Shown here: positions 21,217-30,671 of the stretch, piece after piece
Layout: every line of letters begins with the position of its first letter
Position numbering within the stretch: the stretch's first letter is position 1
IMG/VR virus record: IMGVR_UViG_3300006919_000130
Location: 1-40,584 of that record
Strand: one strand, 5' to 3'
Source of the DNA: a virus
Length of the DNA stretch: 40,584 bases
Translations under genes and position numbers: made by a program
Notes under the pieces: generated by a model
Database searches by the model: none
What the model was told of the DNA's origin: nothing
Seen by the model: the letters and a program-made list of their open reading frames with translations, nothing else

Positions 21217-21998
21217 GAGCGACAGCAACTGCGCTGCTACTCGGCTTGATTTACACAGCACCTGCAGCTGCACAGGTGAGCGCCACTGCATCACCTGTCT
21301 CAAACAGCAGTGGTTCAGTGGTCAACCAGGCCGTGCAGATCACCCCAGGCCAATATCAGAAGTTCAGCTTCGGCTCTGGCATCCAGTGCGATGGAGCAAC
21401 GCTAAATATTTCACCCTTCATGTCCGGCGTTCACTCTTTTGGCAAGCCAAACAATGAGTATTACCAAGAGCCGGTTTACGACAACAGCGACAACTATGGC
21501 TTGATTGACCCGGAAACTGGCTTGGACGGACCAGACGGAATACCTGACAATCCTGGCAAAGTCCTGTTCATGAAGCCGATGAGAACGGGCTATCGCAGCA
21601 ATTACAGCAACAACTTTGGCATCACTGCCACTATCTCAGTGCCGCTAGATCGTCGTGCCATTGATCAGTGTCTAAAGGCAGCAGAAAAGCAAGTTGCGCT
21701 TTACGAACAGAGCCTTGCTGATAAGCGGTTGAATTACGAAATGGGGCGCCTCAAGGCATGTGCTCAGGCGATTCGTGAGGGTTATGGTTTTTCCAACAAC
21801 AGCCCGTTCAAGGCGATTTGTGCTGACGTAGTGCTCAAGCCAATTCCTTTTAAGGATCACACTCACGAAATTATTTACCCACAGCCCGACGTAAAGCCAT
21901 TAGTGCGCGATTCCGATCTCGTTGCGCCAGGATCCGTTCCCGTAAAGATACCGGTTTCTCCTTTTTCAAAAGAAGCTTCTTCACAACCTTCTTCGTGA
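21213..21998 (+). CDS. Exported protein 3 (261 aa)
   Basis: Signal peptide MRATATALLLGLIYTAPAAA then Q. NSSGSVVNQAVQITPGQY and FGSGIQCDGATLNISPF are motifs I recall from marine cyanophage exported proteins. Four cysteines lie in the mature part. The last third has amphipathic helices (AIDQCLKAAEKQVALYEQSL). Its 3' end overlaps the convergent Pro-rich gene by 128 bp. Confidence 0.65.
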   Translation: MRATATALLLGLIYTAPAAAQVSATASPVSNSSGSVVNQAVQITPGQYQKFSFGSGIQCDGATLNISPFMSGVHSFGKPNNEYYQEPVYDNSDNYGLIDPETGLDGPDGIPDNPGKVLFMKPMRTGYRSNYSNNFGITATISVPLDRRAIDQCLKAAEKQVALYEQSLADKRLNYEMGRLKACAQAIREGYGFSNNSPFKAICADVVLKPIPFKDHTHEIIYPQPDVKPLVRDSDLVAPGSVPVKIPVSPFSKEASSQPSS

Positions 21999-22638
21999 CT
22001 GGCTTGACTAGCTTCTGCAGCACGGATGCAATTGGCTTGCTCAAGATGGCAGCAGTAGTGGCAAACGCTGCAGTCACCGCAACTGAAACAGTCGGGCCGA
22101 CATCAGGCACATAATTGTTGACGACCTGTGCGACAGGCACAGGATCCCAAAGCGCTACACACTTGCCGTCTTGCAACTCATAGCCCGCGAGAACCTCTGT
22201 CCCTAATTTGTTAAACGATCCGATTTCTTTTGCGCCAAAAGCTGGGCAGGGTGGATCTGGTGGCAACTTTGAATTGTCGGGGTCGGCACCCGGCACACCT
22301 GGGGAAGGGATCGCTGCCGGGGCTTTTGGCTCCGGCTTTCTCATTGGCGCCTGTGGCGGCTGAACCCATGTGAAATCACGGGGCCTGTAGTCAGGCGCCT
22401 CGTACACCGGAACACCTCCATCGCACAAGGTGACTGTGCCGCGGGGGTCGTCCTCAAAGGTCTCAACACCACCACCTTTGCCAATACGGGCACGAACGCA
22501 GCCAGGCATTTCAACAACTGGAAACGCCGCTGAGGTGACCGGTGGTGCAGCTGGTAAAACAGGGAGCGGGATTGGTTGACCTACAGAGATGTTGGGCACG
22601 CCGATCCGTTGCACACCTATTTCACGGATTTGAGGCAT
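21871..22638 (-). CDS. Proline-rich membrane-associated protein (255 aa)
   Basis: The N-terminal half is Pro-rich (VLPAAPPVTSAAFPVVEMPG and PAAIPSPGVPGADPDNSKLP). Near the C-terminus a hydrophobic span VSVAVTAAFATTAAILSKPI is followed by a strongly basic tail (KPVTKKVVKKLLLKKEKP). It may be a tail-anchored envelope protein. It converges on and overlaps the exported gene at 21213. Its ATG shares CATG (22636-22639) with the divergent 104-aa gene. Function unknown. Confidence 0.6.
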   Translation of the reverse strand: MPQIREIGVQRIGVPNISVGQPIPLPVLPAAPPVTSAAFPVVEMPGCVRARIGKGGGVETFEDDPRGTVTLCDGGVPVYEAPDYRPRDFTWVQPPQAPMRKPEPKAPAAIPSPGVPGADPDNSKLPPDPPCPAFGAKEIGSFNKLGTEVLAGYELQDGKCVALWDPVPVAQVVNNYVPDVGPTVSVAVTAAFATTAAILSKPIASVLQKLVKPVTKKVVKKLLLKKEKPVSLRERILAQRDRNRALMALRRAVGK

Positions 22639-22951
22639 GAAGTCAGAGCGGTTTACAGCAGGTCAACTTTGGATTGAACGTAACCGCAGACGCGAGGGTC
22701 CGCCTGTCGTTTACACCGTATTGTGCGGCAACTCAGCCAGACCATTCACCGATCCAAAGGCAATCCTCAAATGGGTGAAGTGGCCCAAAGGTACGCCTAC
22801 AGGTGACGCGCTACGAGAATGGCTGGCGGCGTTTGAGCAGAAACCTCAGGCACCCGCGCCAGAACTGGACATGGCGAAAGTCAAGGCGGAAGGCTTCGGG
22901 CCTGAAGCTCATGACGATGATCCAACCGCCAACACCAAGATGGTGACCTGA
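22637..22951 (+). CDS. Hypothetical protein (104 aa)
   Basis: Starts MKSERFTAGQLWIERNRRRE and has a WVKWPKGTPTGDALREWL segment. The C-terminal 35 residues look disordered and acidic. Its ATG overlaps that of the divergent Pro-rich gene (shared CATG). Function unknown. Confidence 0.55.
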   Translation: MKSERFTAGQLWIERNRRREGPPVVYTVLCGNSARPFTDPKAILKWVKWPKGTPTGDALREWLAAFEQKPQAPAPELDMAKVKAEGFGPEAHDDDPTANTKMVT

Positions 22952-22962
22952 GTTTGATCGTG

Positions 22963-23103
22963 CTATAAATGGCTTAGGCATACCCCCTACCCCTGCGTCG
23001 GATGGGTCGTCACTGCCAGCAAACCGGTGTTACCCGTGAGGTGCACTCCGTCACTGCGATGTCTGATCAGACCAGGAGAACCCTCGGGACGCCGGGGGTT
23101 TTC
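22963..23103 (+). ncRNA. Possible small RNA or leader ended by a terminator
   Basis: No ORF. TATAAA at 22963 could be a -10, and the stretch ends in the rho-independent terminator at 23079-23103. The interior contains short complementary segments but no known fold. It may instead be the 3' tail of the 104-aa gene mRNA. Confidence 0.35.
23079..23103 (+). terminator. Rho-independent terminator
   Basis: A 9-bp stem AACCCTCGG/CCGGGGGTT (one G-U pair) with loop GACG, then TTTTC. It directs termination of plus-strand transcription from 22637, just before the convergent oxygenase gene. Confidence 0.88.
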
Positions 23104-23109
23104 TTGTGT

Positions 23110-23634
23110 CTACTCCCCGCAAAGCAGGACAGTCACAGATATGCGGTACTTAGGCCCGTTTACTGACTGCGGCCTGATTGCATGGGGAATGCTGCCGTCA
23201 AACAGGATGATCCGCCCTGGCGTGTAAGACGAGGCAAAACTGATCCTGCTCAAGTCTTTTGGGTCGTAGAACAAGGTCTCTCCGTACCAGCCATCCTCCC
23301 AGTCCAGGTTGCAGTAGTACAACGCAACTTGCTTGCCGGGGTGTGAGTGGATGTAATGCACGTCTGACGGACGCACCAGATTCACCACTGCGCTTTCAAT
23401 CCGTCGCGAGGTGAAGAAAGCTGTTTCCTCTATGCACGGGGCGATGTAAGTGAAGATCCCGCTGGCGTCTAGCTGCTCCTGGCTCCAAGACGCATAGACG
23501 TTCGGCACTGACTTTTGATGGTCAACAACAGGTCGATCGGTCCAGCCAAGTGTGAAGTTGGCGCGAGAGCAGTAATCAAGGGCCTTTTCACGGACAGCGA
23601 AAGGCACCTGATTGTCAAAGACTTCAATTTTCAT
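23110..23634 (-). CDS. 2OG-Fe(II) oxygenase (prolyl-4-hydroxylase-like)
   Basis: 174 aa, a compact single-domain double-stranded beta-helix enzyme of a type often carried by marine phages. VALYYCNLDWEDGWYGETLF (103-122) is the typical core, with the distal His151 in SIPHAI and Arg164 in KYRIS for 2-oxoglutarate. The proximal metal motif reads HSH (96-98) where H-x-D/E is usual, so the iron site needs checking. Substrate unknown. It ends 7 bp after the plus-strand terminator. Confidence 0.75.
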   Translation of the reverse strand: MKIEVFDNQVPFAVREKALDYCSRANFTLGWTDRPVVDHQKSVPNVYASWSQEQLDASGIFTYIAPCIEETAFFTSRRIESAVVNLVRPSDVHYIHSHPGKQVALYYCNLDWEDGWYGETLFYDPKDLSRISFASSYTPGRIILFDGSIPHAIRPQSVNGPKYRISVTVLLCGE

Positions 23635-23640
23635 AAGTGA

Positions 23641-23865
23641 TCAAGTGTTAAATCGTTCAATTGCACGGTTTAGATACCACGCTGCTTTTTGCAGGTCTTG
23701 GACCGTGTTGCCCTTGTGCCATGCCCGCAGCAGGTACTTCATGGTCTGCCCCACGAGATAGCCAGTCACGGCATCAGGCGCACCAGCGACCACATCCTCG
23801 ATCACCTCAATCGCCTCGACGCGACCTTTGGTGTAGTGCGCTGGTGAGTTGACCTGATCGCTCAT
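23641..23865 (-). CDS. DUF3310 protein (74 aa)
   Basis: Matches the DUF3310 pattern: VNSPAHYTKGRVEAIEVIED, then a central MKYLLRAWHKG and DLQKAAWYLNRAIERF. Common in phages, function unproven (linked by some to nucleotide kinase-like proteins). It overlaps the previous gene's stop by 4 bp (ATGA). Confidence 0.85.
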   Translation of the reverse strand: MSDQVNSPAHYTKGRVEAIEVIEDVVAGAPDAVTGYLVGQTMKYLLRAWHKGNTVQDLQKAAWYLNRAIERFNT

Positions 23866-24095
23866 TGAAGCTTGAACGGCACGGCCGGTCCAGTGCTGGT
23901 CGGCAACTCTGGCATGGCTTCGTCAATTTGACCCGGCACCATGTCAGTCACCTTGCCGGTGATGTCATCCATCATGTCGGCGGCCATGTCATCGATCATC
24001 CCTGGAATTTGAGCAAAGGCAGCAATGCTTAGCCCAACAAGCGTCCCAGACATCACAAAGCCCAGCACGCCAAGCACGTTGTAGACCTTTTGCAT
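23862..24095 (-). CDS. Small single-span membrane protein (77 aa)
   Basis: ATG at 24095 (MQKVYNVLGVLGFVMSGTLV), 6 nt after the TAA of the 64-aa gene. The transmembrane helix covers about 4-28, followed by an acidic stretch with Met-Asp repeats (MIDDMAADMMDDI) and a Pro-rich end. Short proteins with this VYNVLGVLGF start occur, to my recollection, in marine cyanophages. Function unknown. Confidence 0.65.
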   Translation of the reverse strand: MQKVYNVLGVLGFVMSGTLVGLSIAAFAQIPGMIDDMAADMMDDITGKVTDMVPGQIDEAMPELPTSTGPAVPFKLQ

Positions 24096-24100
24096 GGTTC

Positions 24101-24295
24101 TTAGATGCACTCATCCATGCTACGGCGCTCGTAATAGCGCTTCAATTTCTCGCATTCTCGGGCCTTGCTGTGTTGACCGAATTGATCAAACAGCACTGCT
24201 CGTGCATGCTCGTAACGAATAGCTGTTGGCAAAAGCTCTGTTGGTACGCGGCTCCCCATGGGTGAGAATCTGGTGCCGTTGAGTTTGGTGCTCAT
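24101..24295 (-). CDS. Hypothetical protein (64 aa)
   Basis: Starts MSTKLNGTRFSPMGSRVPTE. Mostly helical with ARECEKLKRYYERR, basic and likely compact. Followed closely by the membrane protein gene. Function unknown. Confidence 0.6.
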   Translation of the reverse strand: MSTKLNGTRFSPMGSRVPTELLPTAIRYEHARAVLFDQFGQHSKARECEKLKRYYERRSMDECI

Positions 24296-24307
24296 GATAA
24301 ATAGATA

Positions 24308-24333
24308 AACAAAAGGCCCCCAAAAGGGAGCCT
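24308..24333 (-). terminator. Rho-independent terminator
   Basis: On the minus strand the stem GGCTCCC/GGGGGCC (one G-T pair) with a TTTT loop is followed by TTTTGTTT. It ends transcription of the small outer-membrane-like gene (24371-24718). Confidence 0.88.
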
Positions 24334-24370
24334 CTTGCCGACCTGTGTGAAGAGTCGACTGAGTTATAGC

Positions 24371-24718
24371 TCAGAAGCTAAATTTCGCACCAGTCTTGAA
24401 ACCAAGGCTCAGCTCATCGCCAGTGCTGAAAGAAATCTCGCCGTAGAGAGGACCACCGCTGATACCAGCTTTGCCGGTCAGCTCGACTTCGTTTTCACCA
24501 GTGTCCGGCAGGACAGCTGCTGGGCCTGCCTGGATGTAGGCACCATTGTCGAAGTCGTACCCAATGTGAGTTTCGAGGGTGGCACCGCCCGTGCCGGAAT
24601 CAAGCCCGGCTGAGGCATTGAGTTCCGGGTTGATGTACCAGTCGGCACGGACTTGAGCAGGAGATGCCAGCACAGCTGCTGAAACGGCGACACCACTCGC
24701 AATGAGAAGTTTGAACAT
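24371..24718 (-). CDS. Exported small outer-membrane-like protein (115 aa)
   Basis: Signal peptide MFKLLIASGVAVSAAVLASP with cleavage near VRA-D. The mature part alternates hydrophobic and polar residues (WYINPELNASAGLD, ATLETHIGYDF) and ends in Phe (FKTGAKFSF), the usual beta-barrel C-terminal signal. Too short for a full barrel of eight long strands; an outer-membrane or periplasmic role is likely. Related short proteins occur in marine cyanophages as far as I recall. Confidence 0.65.
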   Translation of the reverse strand: MFKLLIASGVAVSAAVLASPAQVRADWYINPELNASAGLDSGTGGATLETHIGYDFDNGAYIQAGPAAVLPDTGENEVELTGKAGISGGPLYGEISFSTGDELSLGFKTGAKFSF

Positions 24719-24729
24719 TTGGAAGAGAA

Positions 24730-24855
24730 CTAACGTTTTCCCTGGCCACGATACTTCTTTCGTCCATGGGACGGTTTTGAATGTGATCCATCCCCTTGAC
24801 GAGTCTTTTTGGGCTTGCTAGGGACAAAGTTTTTCCCGCTAATTGATTGAGCCAT
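24730..24855 (-). CDS. Small basic protein ending KKYRGQGKR (41 aa)
   Basis: Read by eye: MAQSISGKNFVPSKPKKTRQ, then GDGSHSKPSHGRKKYRGQGK and a final R. Its ATG overlaps the previous TAA as TAATG, and it ends 11 bp before the exported protein's ATG. A KKYRGQG end is, I recall, conserved in marine cyanophage peptides. The charge suggests nucleic-acid or capsid binding. Confidence 0.65.
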   Translation of the reverse strand: MAQSISGKNFVPSKPKKTRQGDGSHSKPSHGRKKYRGQGKR

Positions 24856-25046
24856 TAGATGCCGTCAGTGGATTCCAGCAGCGCATATTTATTGGTCAAG
24901 CCGGTGTAAAGACCATGCTGAGGGTGGCTGATCTGATCGCGACCATCAAGGAAATACAACTCGTTGATCCACAGCACTCTTGAGGCCATGGCCTGTATGT
25001 CCTCCGCGCCAGGCTTGGAGGCGATCATTGGATCTGGGCGTTTCAT
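24855..25046 (-). CDS. Hypothetical protein (63 aa)
   Basis: Starts MKRPDPMIASKPGAEDIQAM. TGATG overlap with the preceding gene supports the start. Contains LWINELYFLDGRDQISHPQH. Unknown function. Confidence 0.65.
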   Translation of the reverse strand: MKRPDPMIASKPGAEDIQAMASRVLWINELYFLDGRDQISHPQHGLYTGLTNKYALLESTDGI

Positions 25047-25273
25047 CAGGAACCTGCAGTGATTGCAGCGTTCAAGGGTGCAAGATCCTGGGCATCAGTC
25101 CAATAGGTCTTGGCCACCATGATCTGCAGGTGCTCAACGTTGCGTGCAACAGTTGCAGTCTGCTCATCATCACGGCTGCTAAGAGCTATCAGATCGTTAA
25201 TCAGGGTGACTGAATCCAGGGCAGCATCGTAATGCGCCTGGATTTCAGCAGCAGTCAGGGTTTCTTCGGACAT
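25046..25273 (-). CDS. Conserved phage hypothetical protein (75 aa)
   Basis: Starts MSEETLTAAEIQAHYDAALD and includes RNVEHLQIMVAKTYWTDAQD. Helical. A family I recall as frequent next to fibre genes in marine cyanophages. Coupled downstream by TGATG. Confidence 0.7.
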   Translation of the reverse strand: MSEETLTAAEIQAHYDAALDSVTLINDLIALSSRDDEQTATVARNVEHLQIMVAKTYWTDAQDLAPLNAAITAGS

Positions 25274-25281
25274 TTGTTGGG

Positions 25282-28200
25282 TCAGATGCCTGCAGCGTCA
25301 AGTCTAGCCTTAAGCGCAACATTTTCTGTTGACAGCTCTTTGACGGCGTTCACCAAATACCAAGTCAGGTTGTCTGAATCGACAGACTTAACACCTGTAG
25401 ATTCTGTCTTGACGCAATCTGGCAAGACTTCCTCCAGCTCTTGAGCGATAACGCCGAGCTGAACGCCTGACTTGTCGATCGCATCAGTTGCACTGAGTTC
25501 AGTGATTTCCTCGGGCAAGCGATACTCAAAGTTGCGAACACGAATGTCGTTAATTGCTGCCAACCCAGTTGTGTTATCAACAATGTTTTTCTTGAGGCGA
25601 CGATCAGAAGTAGTTGACCAAGAAGATGAGTTGTTGCCTTGGTAAACAGCTCCGCCTGATGGAGAAATAAAACCTGTGTCGTTACCTTTGCCTGTCTGGC
25701 CAGAGCCAGAAGAAACAACTAACTCATTCGATGCGCCACCAGAAGAGCATCTGGCATCCCTGCCAATCAAGGTATTTCTGTTTCCTGTTGTCGGGCCAGT
25801 GTTTTCACCAGCGCTTCTGCCAATAAGAGTATTATCACCGCCTGTTGTTACTAGCAGGCCAGCTCCACGGCCCATGCATACGTTGTCATTGCCTGTTGTG
25901 ATTGCTTGCCCACAAGAGTTACCCACCGCAACATTGCCAAGCCCAGTAGTGACTGCGCTAAGAGAAGTAGAACCGACACCAACGTTGTCCCTGCCTGTAG
26001 TTTGTGCGTCAAGACTGTTAGCACCAATAGCAGTGGAGTAATCGCCTGTAGTGTTTTGCTTTAACGCATTATAACCCATTGCAGTGTTGTAGTTTGCCGT
26101 AGTATTGTTCTCCATGCAGTTATGTCCAACCGCTATATTGCCAGCGCCGGAACTATTGCTGTAAAGAGCACTAACGCCAATACCAGTATTGCTATAGCCA
26201 GTGGTATTTGTAATCAGTGCGTTCCAGCCAAACGCTGAGTTTTCGTTAGCAGTATTTGCGCCTAAAGCATTATGGCCGACCGCAGTGTTTCGGATGGCAG
26301 TTGTACTTGCATCAAGAGCATTAGTGCCGACTGCTACGTTTTCGCCGCCTGTGGTCTGTGAACTAAGCGCGTCAAAACCAACAGCAACGTTGTTACTAGC
26401 AGTAGTATTTGCATCAAGCGCGTTAGCACCAACAGCAGTGTTGTAAGAGCCGGTGCTGTTTACAAGAAGAGCATGTCTGCCAGACGCTGCGTTGAATTGT
26501 CCAGTTGTATTAGCACTTAGAGAGGATTCACCAACGGCTGTGTTTTGCCCGCCAGTGGTGTTTTCTTCTAAAGCCTGGTGTCCGACAGCGGTGTTATTGC
26601 CTGCAGTGGTGTTCTTTTCAAGTGCTTCTTGACCAATAGCAGTGTTTCCAGCGCCAGTGGTGTTAGTGGTTAAAGCGTTTGTGCCGACTGCGACGTTAGA
26701 GCTTGCTGTGGTATTCGCGTCCAATGCACCAACCCCAATACCTACGTTCGATTGACCAGTCGTGTTTGCAAATAAGGCGTCTTTACCTACAGCAATGTTG
26801 TGGTCTGCTGTAGTGTTAGAAAAAAGTGCGTTATAGCCAATCGCAACGTTATTAGAACCCGTTGTGTTGACATAAAAAGACTCGCTTCCAACTGCAGTAT
26901 TTTTTTGCCCTGTTGTTGTATTTCGTGCAGCATCTTTTCCTGCCACAACATTATGCGTGCCAGTGGTGTTGTGGCGTAAGGCGTCATAGCCAACACCTGT
27001 ATTGTCTGCTCCTGTGGTGGTGCTGTATAAAGCCCTGGCACCAACAGCAGTCTGTCTTGCACCACTCGTGTTGCTGTATAGAGCGGTATAACCAATGGCA
27101 ACACTTTGATTGCCAGTCGTATTTAAATACGCGGCATACCCACCTATAGCAACACCTTCAGTGCCAGTTGTGTTTGACCCAAACGCGTGGTAACCAACAC
27201 CAGTGTTGTTATTTGCAGTGTTTGCATCAAGTGAGAAGTTGCCGACAGCTACGTTTTGAGTGCCTGTTTCATTGACGCCCAGAGCTGCGTAACCAATAGC
27301 AAGGTTGTGATTTGCAGTAGTATTTGCATCGAGAGCGTTTGCGCCAATCGCAATGTTTTGACTGCCGGTCGTGTTAACACCTAAAGCAGTATATCCATTC
27401 GCAATGTTGTAATTTCCGGTAGTATTTGCATCAAGAGCGAGTGAGCCAACCGCTGTGTTTTGCGTGCCAGTGGTGTTTACGTTTAGAGCGGCTCTACCAA
27501 GTGCTGTGTTGTTGCTTGCAGTTGTGGCAGCAGACAGAGCTGCGTCACCAAAAGCTGTGTTGTCAGCACCAGTGGTATTTGCATCAAGTGCAACATATCC
27601 CACTGCAGTGTTATTAGCGCCTGTAGTATTGGCACCGAGGGTGTTGTAACCCATTGCGGTGTTTCTGTCGGCAGTTGTGTTACTTGTAAGGGCAGCAGAT
27701 CCTACAGCTACGTTGTAATTACCAGTGGTGTTGTGATCCAGCGCGTTATAGCCGACCGCAGTGTTATGTGATGCAGTGGTATTCGAGTTCAGCGCGGCAC
27801 GGCCAATCGCCGTGTTACGTCCACCAGTGGTATTTGCGCTGAGAGTCGCGTGCCCGACACCCGTATTAGTAACACCAGTTGTATTTGCATCAAGAGCGAG
27901 TGAGCCAACAGCAACGTTTTCCGTACCAGTGGTGTTTGTCAGCAGGGCTTCTCGGCCAACAGCAACGTTATAATTTGCAGTGGTGTTATCCCTAAGGGCA
28001 CGCATACCCACTGCTACGTTGTAATCTCCGGTTGTATTTGTTGTTAGAGCGGTGCTACCTATTGCGGTGTTTTCGGAGCCAGTAGTGTTTGCATTTAGTG
28101 CGTTTTTACCAACAGCAGTATTGTGATTTGTAGTGCCATCATCGTTCGTAAGAGCACCCGTTCCAAGGCCAATCGTTGCGCCGCTGCTGTTCGTAACAGC

Positions 28201-30303
28201 ATCAGACAAGCCATTGATTTCAGTTGCTCCACCACTGGCATCGGCGAACTCAATGTCTCCGTTAGTCGAGTTGTAGGTAAGGACTTGACCGTTACTTGCG
28301 CCTGACTGCAGACCAGGAATGCGCAGGCTGCTGATATTTGCATCACCAAGCGTGATTTCGTTAGAAACGCTTGTTGTGCTTGCGTCTGCGTTAGCGCCAA
28401 GAATAAGGTTATTCGTGCCGGACAGGCTTACGTTGTATTGAGCCTCGTTGCCGATAATTGTGTTGTTATCACCTGTCACAGACGTGCCCGCACGACTGCC
28501 AAGGCAGACGCCATAACTTGCAGTGTTGCTCGACCCAGTGCCTCTTCCGATAAACGTATTGCTTATGCCTGTAGTTACACTGAAACCACTAGCTGCGCCA
28601 TCACCAATGTATACATTACTGGCGCCAGTCGTTACACCTCTGCCTGAATTGGTTCCAATAAAAACGTTGTTATTTCCAGTGGTCAATTTTCTGCCACTGT
28701 CGCTGCCAGAAATAGCAACGTTGAAATTACCTGTAACGCCAGCAGAATTATTAAGTGCGTTGCCAATCGCGATATTTCCGCTTGCTGTTGTTATGTCTCT
28801 GCCAGCCGTATAGCCCAAAAGGACATTTTTCGACCCTGAAGTGATGTCCAGCCCAGCGTTATAGCCAAGCGCCGTATTGTTCTGATTAGTGCCATTGCTA
28901 TTAGTTAACGCACCAGTGCCGAGACCAACACTGACTCCACTGTCGTAGGTGACAGCATCAGACAGACCATTGATCGCGGATGCACCATCAGCGCCATCAG
29001 CGCCTGCAGGTCCTTGAGGACCGGTTGCACCAGTTGCACCCGTAGATCCGGTTGCACCTTGGGGGATAGCAAAGTCAAAAGTAGCGGCAGAACTTGAGCC
29101 ACTATTGGTCACAGTGGCGCTTGAACCTGCAGCACCCGTGGTGACAGTGCCAACAGCAATCGTCGCTGCAGCACCTGCAGCTCCGGTTGCACCAGTCGCG
29201 CCTGCTGGGCCAGTCGCACCTGTATCGCCTTTGTTGCCAGTCCTGGCAAAGGTGACAACTAGACCCTGGTTGGCAGTGAAGGTGCCACCACCAGAAACAT
29301 AAGCACAAGTGACTTTGTGATATCCGCTCGCTTCTGTTGCAGCAGAAACTGTGTAGAGCCTGAACTCGTCAGGATCGTTTTCTACGCTGACTTTGAAATG
29401 ACCCTTGATCGTAGAGGTAGAGTCATCAATCGTCCTCAAGAAGGACTGAATATCGGTGCCATTTTCGTCGGCATCATCAATAAATAACGTTGTCGCACTT
29501 GCAAGAGTGCTGTTGTTGAAAGCTAGCTTGCCTGTTCCAGGGTCAGCATCGCTGGTGGAAGTGCTGAACAGATACTCGAACGTTGCGCCACCAAATGCAC
29601 CAGTCTCGCCTTGAGGGCCTTGAGGTCCAGTTGCGCCAGTAGGGCCTTGAGGTCCAGTCGCACCAGTTGCACCAGTCGCTCCAGTAGGGCCAGTGCTGCC
29701 GTGAGGAATGCCGAAGTTAAATACAGCAGTACTGGAGTTGCCTGAGTTGGTAACAGTGGCACTGCTGCCTGCACCAAGTGTGGTGACTGTGCCAACCGAG
29801 ATGCTGCCTGCTGGTCCTTGAGCACCCGTCGCGCCGGTTGCACCAGTCGAGCCTTGCGGACCAGTAGCACCCTGAGGACCAGTAGCACCCTGCGGGATAG
29901 TGAAGTCAAGAACAGCAGCGCCTGAAGAACCACTGTTTGAAACGCTTGCGTTTGACCCGGCAGAACCAGTTGTGACATTGCCAACTGCGATAGTCGCAGC
30001 AGCACCGGTTGGGCCAGTAGCTCCTTGAGGACCAGTAGCTCCTTGAGGACCAGTGGCACCCGTGGCACCTGTTGCTCCAGTGGCGCCTGTTGCTCCGGTC
30101 GGTCCGGTTGCACCACGAGGCAGCGTGATGTCAAGAACAGCAGCAGTAGAGGTGCCACTGTTGCTTACAGCTGCATTACTCCCAGGTGAGCCTGTAGTAA
30201 CAGTGCCAACTACCACTGTCGCGGCCAAACCTTGCGGTCCAGTCGGGCCAGTGATGACAGTGACGACTTTAGTGTTGGGGTCTCTTACTACTGCGGTCGT
30301 CAT
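25282..30303 (-). CDS. Giant tail fibre with collagen-like and 17-residue repeats, S74 end
   Basis: 1673 aa. The first ~470 residues alternate collagen-like Gly-X-Y blocks (GATGATGATGATG) with a module of the form VGxVTTGxxGSxA plus NSGxSxxAVxDFxIP, five copies. The centre holds about 46 tandem 17-residue units of the form NTAVGxxALxxNTTGxx, like the beta-roll heads of trimeric adhesins. The last ~100 residues are the S74 autoproteolytic chaperone, with [11 protein letters not shown] at the cleavage site and coiled coil at the end. It is an adhesion fibre that should trimerise and shed the chaperone. The start overlaps the preceding gene (ATGA). Confidence 0.9.
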   Translation of the reverse strand: MTTAVVRDPNTKVVTVITGPTGPQGLAATVVVGTVTTGSPGSNAAVSNSGTSTAAVLDITLPRGATGPTGATGATGATGATGATGPQGATGPQGATGPTGAAATIAVGNVTTGSAGSNASVSNSGSSGAAVLDFTIPQGATGPQGATGPQGSTGATGATGAQGPAGSISVGTVTTLGAGSSATVTNSGNSSTAVFNFGIPHGSTGPTGATGATGATGPQGPTGATGPQGPQGETGAFGGATFEYLFSTSTSDADPGTGKLAFNNSTLASATTLFIDDADENGTDIQSFLRTIDDSTSTIKGHFKVSVENDPDEFRLYTVSAATEASGYHKVTCAYVSGGGTFTANQGLVVTFARTGNKGDTGATGPAGATGATGAAGAAATIAVGTVTTGAAGSSATVTNSGSSSAATFDFAIPQGATGSTGATGATGPQGPAGADGADGASAINGLSDAVTYDSGVSVGLGTGALTNSNGTNQNNTALGYNAGLDITSGSKNVLLGYTAGRDITTASGNIAIGNALNNSAGVTGNFNVAISGSDSGRKLTTGNNNVFIGTNSGRGVTTGASNVYIGDGAASGFSVTTGISNTFIGRGTGSSNTASYGVCLGSRAGTSVTGDNNTIIGNEAQYNVSLSGTNNLILGANADASTTSVSNEITLGDANISSLRIPGLQSGASNGQVLTYNSTNGDIEFADASGGATEINGLSDAVTNSSGATIGLGTGALTNDDGTTNHNTAVGKNALNANTTGSENTAIGSTALTTNTTGDYNVAVGMRALRDNTTANYNVAVGREALLTNTTGTENVAVGSLALDANTTGVTNTGVGHATLSANTTGGRNTAIGRAALNSNTTASHNTAVGYNALDHNTTGNYNVAVGSAALTSNTTADRNTAMGYNTLGANTTGANNTAVGYVALDANTTGADNTAFGDAALSAATTASNNTALGRAALNVNTTGTQNTAVGSLALDANTTGNYNIANGYTALGVNTTGSQNIAIGANALDANTTANHNLAIGYAALGVNETGTQNVAVGNFSLDANTANNNTGVGYHAFGSNTTGTEGVAIGGYAAYLNTTGNQSVAIGYTALYSNTSGARQTAVGARALYSTTTGADNTGVGYDALRHNTTGTHNVVAGKDAARNTTTGQKNTAVGSESFYVNTTGSNNVAIGYNALFSNTTADHNIAVGKDALFANTTGQSNVGIGVGALDANTTASSNVAVGTNALTTNTTGAGNTAIGQEALEKNTTAGNNTAVGHQALEENTTGGQNTAVGESSLSANTTGQFNAASGRHALLVNSTGSYNTAVGANALDANTTASNNVAVGFDALSSQTTGGENVAVGTNALDASTTAIRNTAVGHNALGANTANENSAFGWNALITNTTGYSNTGIGVSALYSNSSGAGNIAVGHNCMENNTTANYNTAMGYNALKQNTTGDYSTAIGANSLDAQTTGRDNVGVGSTSLSAVTTGLGNVAVGNSCGQAITTGNDNVCMGRGAGLLVTTGGDNTLIGRSAGENTGPTTGNRNTLIGRDARCSSGGASNELVVSSGSGQTGKGNDTGFISPSGGAVYQGNNSSSWSTTSDRRLKKNIVDNTTGLAAINDIRVRNFEYRLPEEITELSATDAIDKSGVQLGVIAQELEEVLPDCVKTESTGVKSVDSDNLTWYLVNAVKELSTENVALKARLDAAGI

Positions 30304-30641
30304 GCTGTGTACCCCTGACTGACGGTGATCACACCCTCAAGATAGTACTGACGCAAGCCAGAAGAATCCTGAATCATGACGTCGTAGTAGAGAACGTCAG
30401 GGAACTCAGTGGTCTGAGTATCGGTCAAGGACAAGGTGACCTTGCCCTGTGCCCGATTGTTGTACGCAACCGCAAAGTCAGCGTACTTTTGAGTCCTCTT
30501 TTCGTTCCAGGCTTGCGACAGCACCGTGGCACCTGTCAGGTCAATCACTGCAGCCGGGTCACCTTCCTTGAATTGAATCTCAAGCGAAAAATCAGCCCTG
30601 CGTTGCAAGGTGAAGTTATAAGTGCCGGGATTAACTGACAT
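30300..30641 (-). CDS. Fibre-associated beta-sandwich protein (113 aa)
   Basis: Starts [21 protein letters not shown] BppU-N-like phage domain: [42 protein letters not shown] and [11 protein letters not shown] at the end. Such domains sit at the baseplate or connect fibres. ATGA overlap with the giant fibre suggests the two are made together. Confidence 0.7.
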   Translation of the reverse strand: MSVNPGTYNFTLQRRADFSLEIQFKEGDPAAVIDLTGATVLSQAWNEKRTQKYADFAVAYNNRAQGKVTLSLTDTQTTEFPDVLYYDVMIQDSSGLRQYYLEGVITVSQGYTA

Positions 30642-30671
30642 GACAAGCCTTTTTAGGCAATTTTAGCCCCC

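Noticed and set aside
29105-30322. Plus-strand Ala/Pro/Val repeat ORFs opposite the giant fibre
   Set aside because: Antisense reading of collagen-like Gly-X-Y codons.
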